DNA of 64,000 nucleotides from Wurfbainia villosa (lineage: Eukaryota; Streptophyta; Magnoliopsida; Zingiberales; Zingiberaceae), in contig CM045990.1 of the NCBI GenBank assembly GCA_025175895.1, forward strand, positions 42,156,658 through 42,220,657, in the 5' to 3' direction. The notes beneath the pieces are model-generated. The model was given only the letters and a program-made list of their open reading frames with translations, was not told the origin of the DNA and made no database searches. Both the position numbers and the translations under genes were made by a program. Shown piece after piece: positions 13,301 to 25,495 of this stretch (position 1 is its first letter; each line of letters opens with the position of its first letter).

Positions 13301-15720
13301 GGTCTTAGCGTGGTTGACTATCAGATGAGTATGACTCTTTGTACGATGGAGAGAGTTTTGTGAATTGTAGTCCTTGCATAGTTGATTTTTGGTTGACCAG
13401 GACTCCCCGTGAGATAGGGAGTGTTGCGAGGATACTTGTGTGGATCTATGCATCATTACATTTGCATGCATGCTGTTGACTGGGTCTCCCTTGTGGTTGA
13501 GACGAGTCGTCAGTCATCCTGCCTCCTTGGCCACTTGGGGTACTAGTTGTAGAGTTGAGGGCAGAGCATTGTTGTGCGTGCCGTTCTCGGCCACTATGGA
13601 TGGTGGTAGCTGGAGATGCGCACTTGGCCACTATGCGGAGTGGTAGTTAGCGCACTCACCCACTATAGATGGTGGTCGTGTGATGTGCAGTTGTCCTGGG
13701 TGCGGTGCTCGTCTACTCATGGGTAGGGACGGAGCAGCTAGCAGCAGGGACCCCGTGTGAGTAGCATATAGCTCTATGGCGGCTAGCTACTATTTCATAC
13801 TACCCAACTCGGTCACTCAAGAGTGGTGGCGGCTGGAGTCGGGATAGTTGTCATGTCGTGCTGCCTAGGCTACACTGGGGTCGTGGTAGCGAGTTGGGTG
13901 CGCAAACATGACCATGCATATGCATTGTTGATATATATGTATGCATGTATTTGATATATGTTTTACATATGCCTGTGAGATGCTGCATTTGATTGAACTA
14001 TGATTGCTGCATATGGTTGTTCATCATGATACATGTCATTTGTATTTTATATACTGCTATGTGTTGAGCATGATACATGCGTTGATTTAGACTGTTGTAT
14101 GCATTTGATTAGCATCATGTCATTGTGTGGTACAGACCAGGTTGTTATTACAGGTGATCATATATTGTTCATATGTTGGAGTATTGGTTAGGTATGGGAT
14201 TGACTTGGTACGTTATATGAGTTATGTTATTGTAAATCTGTTTAGGATGATCTAGCATCTGGTGTTACAGACCGTCAGGTACGTTGGTACATTACTTCAT
14301 GTTCAATTGATCAGTTTAGTATATATACACTGAGTATGACTTTACTGTAGTTACTTGTTATTAGAGTTGGATAGGACTGTATGTCTATTGGACTCATGCT
14401 GTATACCTGTAGATCTTCACATGTATACTTGTAGATTTTTTTACCCTATATGTTCATGCACTTTCTATATATTACCCCTGAGTTTATACTCACCACCCGG
14501 GGACCCTGGGCTTCCTGTCGCCCAGGTAACAGGTAGAAGATTCCTTGGACGTTCGGAGCTCCGCCAGCTGATCCCATCTCACACCGGACGAATGGATATG
14601 TTTTTCCGTATTGTTGTATTACTATGGATTGTGGTTTGGGTTTTTACCCTGTATTATTTCCGTATTTTTGATATACGGATGTGATGTACGTATTTGGTCT
14701 TTGATTCGATTTCTGTTATAATTCTTGTCGTGTCTGTTATAATTCTTGTCGTGTCAAGTCACTCCGGAGTGCACAGTTAGTCTTTGTATCTTGTTTTATC
14801 TGTCTGTATTATTTCCGCTGTGTTTGATATGTTGATATCTTTATGTTATATTGTTGTTGTAGGCCTACGGGCCTTGTATTAACCCGATATGTTGCCACGT
14901 ACAGGGGAGATGTCGTTCGTTTGCTTTTCGGCACGGCATACTCTCGGGGCGTGACAAGAGATGAGTGTCCCCTATTGAACAAGAGCAAGGAAGAAAAGAA
15001 GAAGAAAGGCAAGAATAAAGAAGAGGAGAAAAAGGAGAAAGGGAAGTCAAAACCTCAAAATTTGAAAGTTGCATGGGACGACTCATCTTCATCGAAAGAA
15101 ATAGATGTCGTCTCCCATTTTGCACTAATGGGAGTAGATGACATAGCCTCCACCTCATCTGAACAAGAAGAAGGAAGCTCAAGTGACGAGAAGAGCTCAA
15201 GTGTAGGGGGAGCATCATCATCGGACTTGGAAGGAGATTGGGTAAGTGAGGTAAGAAATCTCCCTACCCAAGATATTGTCCATATGATTTCAAGTTTAAC
15301 TAGGGATTTGTTTAGGACCAAAAAGAAAAATAAATCCATGCAAAATGAAATTAAAAATCTAGAAGAAAAGCTTGAAAATGCATGTTCACATGATAATATT
15401 GTTTCTTCTAGTACTAATGATGCAAGCTTGGAAGAAAATAAGATTTTAAGGGAAAAGGTAGAATACCTTACTAAGGCCCTTGAGAAATTTACTACAGGCT
15501 CAAATACTTTGAATATGATCAATGGGAGCCAAAGGGCAAGTTTCAATAAGAAGGACCTAGAATATAAGGGATCTAGAAATGAAAAGGCATATCAATGTTT
15601 AATTGCTAGGGGCAATCAAAAATAATAATGGTAGCTAGGAAATGGATCCCTAAGGAATACTTGGTAAACCCTATTGGAAAGAACCTATATTGGGTACCCA
15701 AGTCAATCCTTAAAGGTTAG
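10381..15720 (+). pseudogene. gag: gag of Copia-type element, frameshifted and split by solo LTR
   Basis: The product would be the nucleocapsid-type Gag of a Maximus/SIRE-like Copia element. The start MAGMNIHPPKLQGDFSWWKK matches the usual Gag opening (FxG..F..WK). The frame shifts in an A-run near 10552, continues in a frame with the MWEKLIELLEGTSEAK-type motif, and meets a TGA at about 10828. A CCHC zinc knuckle at about 11158-11191 (CYNCQGEGH...) is cut by the solo LTR at 11192. The last Cys-Pro of the knuckle is read on the far side, from about 14967. Downstream comes a Lys/Glu/Ser-rich, coiled-coil-like tail with the 'LEKFTTGS' and 'YWVPKS' motifs also seen in the Gag at 36956-38593. No protease, integrase or reverse transcriptase follows, so the element is non-autonomous. 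The apparent ORF 14843-15625 is a chimera of LTR and gag. Confidence 0.8.
11192..14956 (+). mobile_element. Solo Ty3/gypsy long LTR inserted in gag zinc knuckle
   Basis: The insertion begins TGTAAAATACAG and ends GGGGCGTGACA. It is flanked by the 5 bp duplication AGAGA at 11187-11191 and 14957-14961. It is 3765 bp long, unusually large for a solo LTR. It has no primer-binding site and no pol. The ending GGGGCGTGACA is the reverse complement of the TGTCACGCCCC that starts the LTRs at 43669 and 51435, so this is a family relative in the opposite orientation. The GC-rich island at 11400-11830 holds several overlapping small ORFs in different frames, none with a recognisable domain. Confidence 0.9.
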
Positions 15721-16908
15721 AAAAACCTAGGATAGTCAACCATAAGTGGTTTCATTTCATATCATGTTATTTGGTTGACTTATAATCATGATATACTTAA
15801 CCTTGGATAGCATTGCATGAAATTTTTGGTTAAGTAGAAATACCTTAGTTACATCTCACAATTCACTATAAGAAAAACTTGATTGAAAAACATAGCAATG
15901 GGTGAGATGTTAGGTTGATATAAATGATTCACTAATGCTTATGGCATTTTGATGAGTCATTATATGTATCATGACATAGCAATCATAGACTAACATGGGG
16001 AAAGCAAATGTTTAATTTATGGACATCTTGCCCAAAGATCATAGTTGGATATTTTTAATGAGTTAAAAACATTTCATGTTTTGAAAACTGTGAGTTTATT
16101 CTTTGAAACATTTTAAGGAAAAACAAGGCTTCAAAGTTGATACAACTTTAGAGATTTTTGAAACTGTATTATATGTATGAATTTTCGTGATTTTTCAAAT
16201 TATGTATAATTACTTATGATTTTCGAAATCTCATTTCTGATTTTTGATTTCTGATTGGTTGAGATATCAGCCTACCTCTTGAGGGCAATGATCGATGCCG
16301 ATGGCAATGATCGACATCGATCATGTCAATCGCTAGGGCTAATTTCGGGTAAACAAGATTTGTTTAGCCCATTCTTAGCCATCCCTAGCTACCCTAACTG
16401 CTTCTAATCCTAGTATATGCTTTGGAAAGCATTTGAAGGGAGAAAATTCATTGGAAATGAATTAGGAGAGGTGTCTAGGGTGAAAATCAACTTTTAAGGG
16501 AAATGAAAGTTCAATGTTGAATCTTTACCCTTAATTTCGATTGTTTAGTATTCCTATTGGCTTAAGAACTCTCAAAAGACATTGTTGGTGCAATAGTCAA
16601 GGGTGAGAAAGCCTTTAGAGGGAAGTTATCCATCAAGAGATGATGGATGAGTTTTTTCCTCAAAGGGGGAGAGTTGGAGTATAGTGAGGATTGCCTCTCA
16701 TTTTGTGATATGTGATTTATCACTAGAAAGACTGAAGGTATCCTAAATATTTTTAGATCGAGAGGGAGAATATAAGATCTCATTGGTATATGAGACATTG
16801 ATACCCTTATATGAGACTTTTTGATGTATGCCAAAAAGGGAGAGAATTGATGGCTTGAGTTAGGTATCCTAACTCAAAGGTTTTGTCAAACATCAAAAAG
16901 GGAGAGAT
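15721..16908 (+). mobile_element. Non-coding 3' internal region with polypurine tract
   Basis: There is no pol coding. The part from about 16170 on is homologous to 21410-22145: both have 'gattttttcaaattatg' like stretches, 'gtaaacaa.atttgtttagccc', and 'gatggatgagttttttcctc'. It ends with the polypurine tract AAAAAGGGAGAGA (16895-16907) directly before the next LTR. Between the shared flanks, a palindrome-rich block (16280-16340) carries ATCGAT-type sites where the other copy has GTCGAC-type sites. Confidence 0.65.
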
Positions 16909-18632
16909 TGTTGGTGCAATCAGCCCAGGCCACGATTGATCAGACTCAAGTTTGACTTGAGTAGTATTTTGATGTTTGACAAAACGATTGATAATATGAT
17001 TGTCATGAAAAGTCCAAGAATGGTCTTGACATTTGAGAAGTCCAAGTCATGTTCACTTGGCAATGGAGAGTCCAAGTCACGGGTACTTGGCAATTGAGGA
17101 GTCCAAGCATGGGTCTTGGCATGAAAAGTCCAAGCATGGGTCTTGGCAATGGTAAAGTCTAAGTCATGGGTACTTGACAATGGAAAGTCTAAGTCATGAG
17201 TACTTGGTAATTTGAAAGTCCAAGCATGGGTCTTGGAATGGAAAGTCCAAGCATGGGTCTTGACAATGGTAAAGTCCAAGTCATGGGTACTTAGAAAGGA
17301 AAGTCCAAAGGTATAGTCTTAGTGACATAAGTCTGAGCTGTAGTCTTAGCCACGTAAAATCCAAGTGAACTTTGGCAGTGAGAGTCCAAGTATGAATACT
17401 TGGCAATTGAGAAGTCCAAGGGTGTGATATTGATGACGTAAAGTCTAAGTTGTAGTCTTGGCAGCATAAGCCCAATGTTTGGCGGCGTAAAGTCCAAGCG
17501 TTTATCTTGGTGGCATAAGTCCAAATGTACCTTGGCAAAGTTACCCGGTTAGCACTACAATAGCCGATGTAAGCACCTAAAGACTAGCGAATGGATGAAC
17601 AAGTCATGGAGGATATGGAGGGATCCAATAGGCGTGAGGTTGATGGAGTTGGCTAAAAGGATTAGGTCTAGGCTAAGGGTGGTCTATCAAGTATGAGGGG
17701 ATCATACTTGAGTTAAACCTCATGTTTGAGGTTTATCAATCGACTGGGGTTATGAATCAATCGACTGGCCAAGTGTTTAACACTTGATAGCTTAGTAAAC
17801 TAAGAGTAGTCGACTGGGATTATGACCAGTCGACTGGTCGAGTAGTCGAGTGAGCTTCAACTACTCGAGTAAAGCTCTTGCAGTCGACTGCTAGCTTTGG
17901 CTAGTTGACTGGCCTTGGGCAGTCGACTGCCATGGATGACAGTCAACTAGTTTAAGTGGCCACGAGCATGGAAGCTTTGGTAGTCGACCGGGTAGTCAAC
18001 TACAAGGTAACAGTCGACTGATGATGTATCCATTGGCAGGAATGCTAACGTAGATTAAGTCCATTGTGAGACAATGTCATTGTAGCCAGTCAACTGGTGT
18101 CTTTAGGCAGTCGACTGTCAGGTCGAATTCCAGGTCGCTCGGAGGCATAAAAAGAGTTCGATGGGGAGGATTTCGACAGCAGTTCTAGGGCGATTTGAGG
18201 CGAAGTGTTGGTATATTTTTGGGTCCTTCAAGCTCATCCAAGCAACCAACAAGCAAAGAATTCAAAGCAATCTTTTGTAAAGTTTTTTTTACATCATTGT
18301 TGTATTTTCTTTCCATTTTCTTGTATCTTTATTTTTTTTGCTTTAAGTTTATTGTAAGAGGTTCTCCACCTCCGGTGTATCACGATGAAGGAGATTATTA
18401 GTGGTGGTGTGCATCACTAGAGCATTCTTGAACTTAACCTATGGAGTATGAACCCTGGATTCTGAACCACGTTATATCCTTGTGTTTGTGTGTGTGCGTG
18501 TGTTTTTGTATTTGTGGTTTTATTTTCCACTGCGCACTAACCATTATTGTAGACAATCACGCACGCGGTCGAGAGAGAAAACGAAGAATCACTATTCACC
18601 CCCCCCCTCTAGCGATGCCAACATTCCTAACA
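16909..18632 (+). mobile_element. Middle LTR of the composite element (subfamily A)
   Basis: It starts TGTTGGTGCAATCAGCCC and ends CATTCCTAACA, with a polypurine tract immediately upstream and a perfect primer-binding site immediately downstream. It can therefore serve as 3' LTR of the left unit and 5' LTR of the right unit. It is 1724 bp long. Features in order are the CCAAG/CTTGG subrepeat array (16990-17560), GTCGACTG palindromes (17745-18120), a TATA-like CATAAAAAG near 18147, and a C-rich run near 18600. Confidence 0.85.
16990..17560 (+). repeat. AAGTCCAAG...CTTGG subrepeat array
   Basis: About 15 degenerate units of roughly 25-40 bp each have the form (A)AGTCCAAG, then 'catggg' or 'tcatgggtac', then (T)CTTGGCA. 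CCAAG and CTTGG are mutually complementary, so every unit can form a small hairpin. The same array is present at 650-950, 22230-22770 and, inverted, 28430-28730. Confidence 0.85.
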
Positions 18633-18634
18633 AT

Positions 18635-18646
18635 TGGTATCAGAGC
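18635..18646 (+). other. Primer-binding site (initiator tRNA-Met)
   Basis: A perfect TGGTATCAGAGC lies two bases after the LTR end. A second, imperfect copy (TGGTATCAAAGG) lies at 18689-18700. Confidence 0.85.
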
Positions 18647-18736
18647 CCAAGGCTCTCAGAAGAACAAGATGCTCTGATACATAACAATTGGTATCAAAGG
18701 TAGGAGCTCTTTTATGGACTGACCGTCGAGGGAGCA

Positions 18737-20397
18737 ATGCTAGAGGGCAAGATGGAACCAAATCTTGGACTAGGTCATGACAACAACTCTTCACCGCCCT
18801 ATGGATTTTATGGAATTGGGAGGTTTAACCAGTAGAAGGAGAGTATAGAAACCTTCTTCATGATGAACATCGAAGATTGGTTCGTCTTGATGGAAGGATT
18901 CGAATATACAAGAGGTTCAAAAGGAGGATTCCTCAAGATGAAGAAATGGACCGAGGAACAACTCTAAAAATTCAAGAAAAATAAGAAAGTAATAAAATTT
19001 TTGGTTGATTTAATTCCTAATGATCTATTATGTAGGATAGGTGAATATCAAAATGCCAAAGATGTATGGAGTAAGCTAGCCAAACTTCATGAGAACCCTT
19101 CACCGACCCAAGTAGAGAAGGAGCACGAAGAAGAAGAAAGCTTATCATCACCCCAAGAGCTTGAGGATTCAGAAGTTGAGAGATAATCAACATCCAGGTC
19201 AGTAGAGGATGTTGAAGAAGTCTCTACTTCAAGGATTGAGGGGGAGGATAGAACTTCAACACCGGAACAAAAATTAGAAGAAGCCTCTACATCCGGAAGA
19301 GAGGAAGAGCAAGCTCATGACTCCTCTTCCACTTTAGGTTACTCAAGTGCATTGGTTAAAAATAAAGATCATATTATGTGCTATGCCTTTAGGGAAATAG
19401 GGCATTATAAGAATAAGTGTCCAAAGCGAGTCAAGAAGACTCAACCGTCACCAAAAGTCAAGGAAGTCGGTTCCTCGATCCACAAGAGCAAGGAACCTAT
19501 TGTATGCTTCAAGTGTCAACAACCGCGTCATTATCAAAGTCAATGTCATAGGGGGAGTCACCTTCACAAGGACATTAGAGGAGCATAACATGTAGGGGGA
19601 GCTAAGGCAAACCCTAAGGTAAAATTTATTAATGCTCCTTCTTTATGTTATAACAAAAAGCATGCTTTCAATTCACTTGCAATTGTGCATAATCATGAAG
19701 AGCATGCTAGAAATAGATCCTATTGCTTAGGAGCTAAAGCATATAAAATTAGGACTAAGGATAGTTCTAGAACCACTACCCCTAAGACTACTCCACCGAA
19801 GGATGCCAAAAACCTAGGAAATAACACCAAGAAATCTAGACATATGCCTAGGAGGAAGAAAAATATCCCAATAGCTTATGAAAAATCATAAATTAGAAAA
19901 TTGGAATTAGAAAATCAAGTTTTGAGTTCAAAACTTAAAAAATTAGAAAAGACCCTAAGAAAGATAGAAAAATCAATTATAGGGTCAAATGGGAAAAATC
20001 TAGAGTTTAGGAGGAAAGAGCCTTCCAAGGATAGGAAAGTTTGTATCACAAACCTAAGTCCAAGGAAGTTATGCTAACCTACCATAATGTTCCATTTAAT
20101 TATAGAACTAAACCTAGGTCTAGGAGTGTCAAGGTTACTAGAAAAGTCATCCCTAAGGCTAACCATGGTAAGTGTCAAGTGACTATGGCTTCGAAGAAGT
20201 CTAGGAAAGTCACTAGCAAGGTTACATGGGGAGTTACCCCTAGAGTTGACCTTGACAAGACCCAAATGACCAAGCCTTCAAAGGCTAGAAGGGTCATTAG
20301 GAAGGTACTAAAGGAGGATATCCCTAGTGAGTACCTAGTAAACCCAAGGTGCTCGAATAGGTTTTGGGTTCCTAGGAGGGTGATTCTCTCACGCTAA
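18737..20397 (+). pseudogene. gag: gag of the second Copia-type unit, two zinc knuckles, stops
   Basis: The reading begins at an ATG (MLEGKMEPNLGLG...) and meets in-frame stops near 18833 and 18966. A Gag middle domain is recognisable (LIPNDLLCRIGEYQNAKDVWSKL...), followed by an acidic Ser/Glu-rich linker. Two zinc knuckles follow. The first (19379-19420) has Phe in place of its second Cys; the second (19505-19546) is a complete CX2CX4HX4C. A basic Lys/Arg/Pro-rich tail ends with a 'FWVPRR' motif comparable to 'YWVPK' in the other Gags. There is no pol. Two knuckles distinguish this Gag from the single-knuckle one at 10381-15720, so the two units are not simple duplicates. Confidence 0.75.
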
Positions 20398-22145
20398 ATA
20401 GGTTAGGGTGTGTCAACTTGAATTGGTAAGGTAGCTAACCTAACCATATCAAAGTTGACACTTTATAACATTTTCAAGGCTATGGGATACCTTAAAAATA
20501 AGTTTGTATTTATTTCCTAAAATATTTTAGGATGTGCCAATTAAATTTGAGAAGTTTGAAAATTTGATCAAATTGGCACGAGTTAGGTTTTAAAGTCATA
20601 GTGTGTCATTTTGGGTTTTTGGCACACTTGGGTGATTTGGTATTATAGCAAATTGGGCTTAATTCTAATAAATAGAAATTAATATTAAAATTTAGGTATT
20701 CTTATACCTTTACTTTTTATTTGCATATTTTGTCTATCATGTGTCACGTCATGACCTCATACCTCATTTTACTTGTTTAAAATATCATGATAATATTTAG
20801 ATTTTATGTTAAATGTCATGCTTATATTTAAGTTATATCTTTATGACATGACATCATGTGCCATTGGCACATGCTTTAATTATGCTATCATTTTATGCTA
20901 TGATCATATTTCATGCATTTTGGTTAATAAAATCGATTTAAGGACTATGACATGATTTGATATCTCATAATAAGGAAATCAAATTGAGTTGCCCAGATAA
21001 AATGTATGAGACCTTAGTTTAGGAAGAACAAAAACTCACATCTTATATTAAGTTGACATGTGTGTGTATTGATACACCTTAGATACATGTGAGATGCTAG
21101 GAAATGAGTTAAGTTCATGTGTTTAATTAGTGCATCATATTGAACTTAGAACTCATTAAATGATAATTATGAATCATCAAGTAATGTGCATTGATCCCAT
21201 AGACCATGGTTCAAAATAGATTTTCAAAATCATTTTGAAAAACCTTGGTGAAGCTTATCTTTTGATAGCAATCACCATTGAAGAAGTTGATACAAAGTAA
21301 GTCAAAAACATTGAAGTTATCATTGGTTTTGAACTTTTTATCAATCTTATATTTTAATGGGTATTTTCATACAAAAATATTGTTCACCTATTGTATCTAA
21401 CATATTATACATATGAATTTTCGTGATTTTTCAAATTATGTATAATTACTTATGATGTTTCTAAATTTTCTAAATATCATTTCTGATTTCTGATTTTTTA
21501 TTTCTGCATTTGCAGATATCTGTCGACTGCTGCTTGAGGGCAATCGATTGATTGTTGATCAAGTCAACTACTGGGCTGATTTTGGGTAAACAAAATTTGT
21601 TTAGCCCATTCAAAGCCATCCCTAGCTACCCTAACTGCTCATAACCTTAGGATATAGTTTGGAAAGCATTGGAAGGGTGAAAATTCATTGGAAATGAATT
21701 AGGAGAGGTGTTTAGGATGAAAATCAAATTTTAAGGGAAATGAAAGCTCAATGTTGAATCTTTACCCTTAATTTCAATTGTTTAGTGTTCCTATTGGCTT
21801 TGGAACTCTCCAAGGACATTGTTGGTGCAATGGTCAAGGGAGAGCATGCCTTTAGGGGGAGGTTATCCAACAAGATATGATGGATGAGTTTTTTCCTCAA
21901 AGGGGGAGTGTTGGAGAATAGTGAGGATTACCTCTCATTTAGTAATATGTGATTTATCACAAGGAAGACTGAAGACATCTTAAATGTTTTTTGACCAAGG
22001 GAGAGAATGTAAGATCTCATTGGTATATGAGACATTGATATCCTTAGAGTAGACTTTTTAATGTATGTCAAAAAGAGGGAGAATTGATGTCTTGAGTTAG
22101 GTAGCTGAAATCAAAGGTTTGGTCAAACATCAAAAATGGAGAGAT
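20398..22145 (+). mobile_element. Non-coding 3' internal region
   Basis: This AT-rich sequence has no ORF of note. From about 21410 on it is homologous to 16170-16908. It ends in a damaged polypurine tract (AAAAATGGAGAGAT, about 22132-22145) before the last LTR. Confidence 0.6.
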
Positions 22146-23829
22146 TATTGGTGCAATCGACTCAAGTCACGATTGACCCGACTCGAGTAGTATTTTGATG
22201 TTCGACAAAATGGTTGACAATGTGATCGCCATTGAAAGTCCAAGAATGGTCTTGGCATTTGAGAAGTCCAAGCCTTGTGCACTTGGAAATGGAGAGTCCA
22301 AGTCATGGGTACTTGGCAATTGAGAAGTCCAAGCATGGGTCATGGCATGAAAAGTCCAAGCATGGGTACTTGGCAATGGTAAAGTCCAAGTCATGGGTAC
22401 TTGTCAATGAAAAGTCCAAGTCATGGGTACTTGGCAATTGGAAAGTCTAAGCATGGGTCTTGGCATAGAAAGTCCAAGCATGGATATTGGCAATGGTAAA
22501 GTCCAAGTCATGGGTACTTGGCAAGGAAAGTCCAAAGATATAGTCTTGGAGGCATAAGTCCAAGTTGTAGTCTTAGCGGCGTAAAATCCTAGTGAACTTT
22601 AGCGGTGAAGGTCCAAATATAGATACTTGGCAATTTGGAAGTCCAAGGGTGTGATATTGGTGTCATAAAGTTCAAGTTGTAGTCTTGGCATAATAAGTCC
22701 AATGTTTCATGGCGTAAAGTCCAAGCGTTTGTCTTGGCAGTATAAGTCCAAATGTACCTTGGCAAAGTAGACTCGGTTAGCATGGAAATAGCCGATGGAA
22801 GCACCTGAAGGCTAGCGTATGGATGAACAAGTCATGGAGGACTTAGAGGGATCCGATAGGCATGAGGCTGATGGAGGTGGCTAGAAGGCTTAGGTCTAGG
22901 CTAAGGATGGTCTATCAAGTATGAGGGGATCATACTTGAGTTAAACCTCATGTTTGAGGTTTATCAGTTGACTGGGGTTATGGATCAGTCGATTGGCTGA
23001 GTGTTTGACACTTGGCAGCCTAGTCAACTCAGAGTTGTCGACTGGGATTATGACCAGTCGAGTAGTCGACTGAGCTTCAACTGCTCGAGTGAAGCTCAGG
23101 TAGTCGACTTCCAGCTTTGGACAGTCGACTGTGTTAAGCTGCCATGAGCACAAAAGCCATGGTAGTCAATTAGGTAGTCAACTACCAGGTAGTAATCGAC
23201 TGCTGGTAAGGGTAATCGACTAATGATGTATACGTTGGCTGGAATGCCAACTTTGATTAAGTATGTTGTGAAACAACGACATTGTAGGCAGTCGACTAGT
23301 GTCTTTGGACAGTCAACTTCTAGGTGGAAATTCAGGTCGGGCGGAGGCATAAAAGGATCTCGATGGGGAGGATAACGATAGCGGTTCTAGGGGCGATTTG
23401 AGGCAAAGTGCTGGTGCATTTTAGAGTCCTTCAAGTTCATCCAAGCAACCAATAAGCAAAACATTCAAAGTGATCTTTTGTAAAGTTTTCTTTACATCGT
23501 TGTTGTATTTATTTTGTATTTGCTTGTATCTTTATTCTTATTACTGTAAGTTTATTGTAAGAGGTTTCTCCATCTCTAGTGTGTCACGGTGAAGGAGTTT
23601 ATTAGTAGTAGTGTGCATCACTAGAGCTCACTTGAGTTCGACCCATGGAGTAGGAACCCTAGGTTCCGAACCAAGATATATCCTCATGTTTTGTTTGTAT
23701 TTTTGTGATTGTATTTGTTCTTTTATTTTTCATTATCCACTAACCATCATTGTAGACATTCACGCACGTGATCGAGAGAGAAAACGAAGAATCACTATTC
23801 ACCCCCTAGAGACGCCAACGTTCCTAACA
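22146..23829 (+). mobile_element. Right LTR of the composite element (subfamily A)
   Basis: This is colinear with 16909-18632 through the subrepeat array, the GTCGACTG palindromes and the C-rich end. It begins TATTGGTGCAAT, with a mutated TG terminus, and ends CGTTCCTAACA; it is 1684 bp long. The flanking bases CACAG match neither GAGAT (before 16909) nor CTTAT (before 9136), so no TSD pairs the outer ends. Confidence 0.8.
22230..22770 (+). repeat. AAGTCCAAG...CTTGG subrepeat array
   Basis: This is the second copy of the array described at 16990-17560, with a different number and order of units, showing that the array changes by unit gain and loss. Confidence 0.8.
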
Positions 23830-24442
23830 CACAGTTGTCGTCAGGTAATAAAAATATCGATCGATAGGGATTGATAAATTGAATACTGATATACTAAGTG
23901 AATATAATTATCTAGACCTAATCAGTTGGCCCGAGAGCACGAAGGATTCAGAAGATGAAGGAACAGAGAGTAGAAGAAGAGAAAGTCAGAGTCGAAAGGT
24001 CGAGAGTAGAGGGAAGGGGAAATCATGATCGAGGGTATTGATTCTAGGATTTCGATTTCACTAAAGTGATTATAAACATATATCTTATTCCTAATTCTCA
24101 ATGAATGCTCGTATAGATAGGGTATCCTATTTTATCCAATGTGAACTTTTAGAACTATGCATATTCTCCTATTTCAAGCCAAGATTATTTCCTTTCAAAG
24201 AGACAGAGCTAATGAGTTGATATCAATGGGAAGCCCCTGTTACATGGTCCTGTAACCTTCGAGTTGTCGTCTCATACTATGTAGCCTTATGTTGGAATAG
24301 ATCCATTACGTTATGTGATAACTTATAGGTCCTCGTGGTGGATCGGTCTACTTTCACAGTCGATTCCCCCATGTCTCGGTTCTCTATGGGTCGGAGAATT
24401 TAGTTCACCTTTCGAACCTTCCTCACACCTCTAAGATATAAC
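23830..24442. other. Unassigned flanking sequence
   Basis: There is no ORF and no recognised repeat. It ends with ATAAC (24438-24442), the left TSD copy of the next solo LTR. Confidence 0.4.
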
Positions 24443-24632
24443 TGTTAGTGTCAACCCTTAGTGTCAATCATGAGATGAATGATTAGAGATCATATGTATC
24501 ATATTTCATTAATAACATGCAAGGTTTGCTTATTATATTATTTCTTATATGTGCTATACATATAATATAATAGTGTCCTTGAATAGTAGGTTCAAGTTTA
24601 CAGCATATCAATTGGTTGAATTGATAGTGAGA

Positions 24633-24635
<3 letters not shown>

Positions 24636-24669
<34 letters not shown>
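24636..24669. repeat. (AT)n microsatellite
   Basis: About 16 AT units lie inside the solo LTR. Confidence 0.9.
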
Positions 24670-24670
<1 letters not shown>

Positions 24671-25495
24671 CTCTTAACTATTCCTAGTCGAGTATTAATA
24701 GCGAAGGACAATATTAATGCACAGAGACTAGTATGTAGGTCAATTGATGACTTAATCCCACAAGTCATGGATATGTGATATCAAGTTAACACATGGGTAC
24801 ATATTAGAGACTATGCACTGAATTGACCCGCCATGAGAATGTTTTATTGATAATTATATGAGTGTCATAAATATTCTCATGTGACTATTTGTATGAATAA
24901 TTCTTAGATCTGAAGTCACTATGGTTCCCTATATAATGAGTTGTATACTTTAGCTTCGTCAAACGTCACTCGTAACAGGGTGACTATAAAGGCAATCACT
25001 GGGTACGCAATAAGTTATGCAGAGGGATATGAGTGATGTAGATGGGATCTATCCCTTCCATATATCGAAAGTGATATCTATGAGCCCCTTGATAGAGTAG
25101 GATTGCTAAAATGCATGGTCATGCTCGAATAAGTCAATATGAGATATTGAGCTTATTTAGTTGAGTAGTCTACTTAGAGATCAAGAAACTCTTGATTGAT
25201 AAGAGGATGACATAGTCTATACCTCATTGATCAATCTAGATATCAAGGATAGAAGAACTGAGTCATACACGATAGTAGTAACGGAAAGGTTATGTCGGAT
25301 CTCGATATTCTCGTCACTTGGATAGCAATGATGTATTGCTAGAAGTCGCTCATTACTTATGTCTCTAAAATGGTTTTAGAAACATTGTCAACGTTACGAG
25401 AACCTATTGAGTCACACACTTAGGACATGTGAGTTGGAGATGGCTCATGTGATGAGCCATTGGGCCATCGGGTTGAGTCTAATGTAGATTAGACT

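Noticed and set aside
14843..15625. A 260-codon ORF that looks like a gene
   Set aside because: It is a fusion of the end of the solo LTR with the downstream half of a broken gag; the start lies in LTR sequence.
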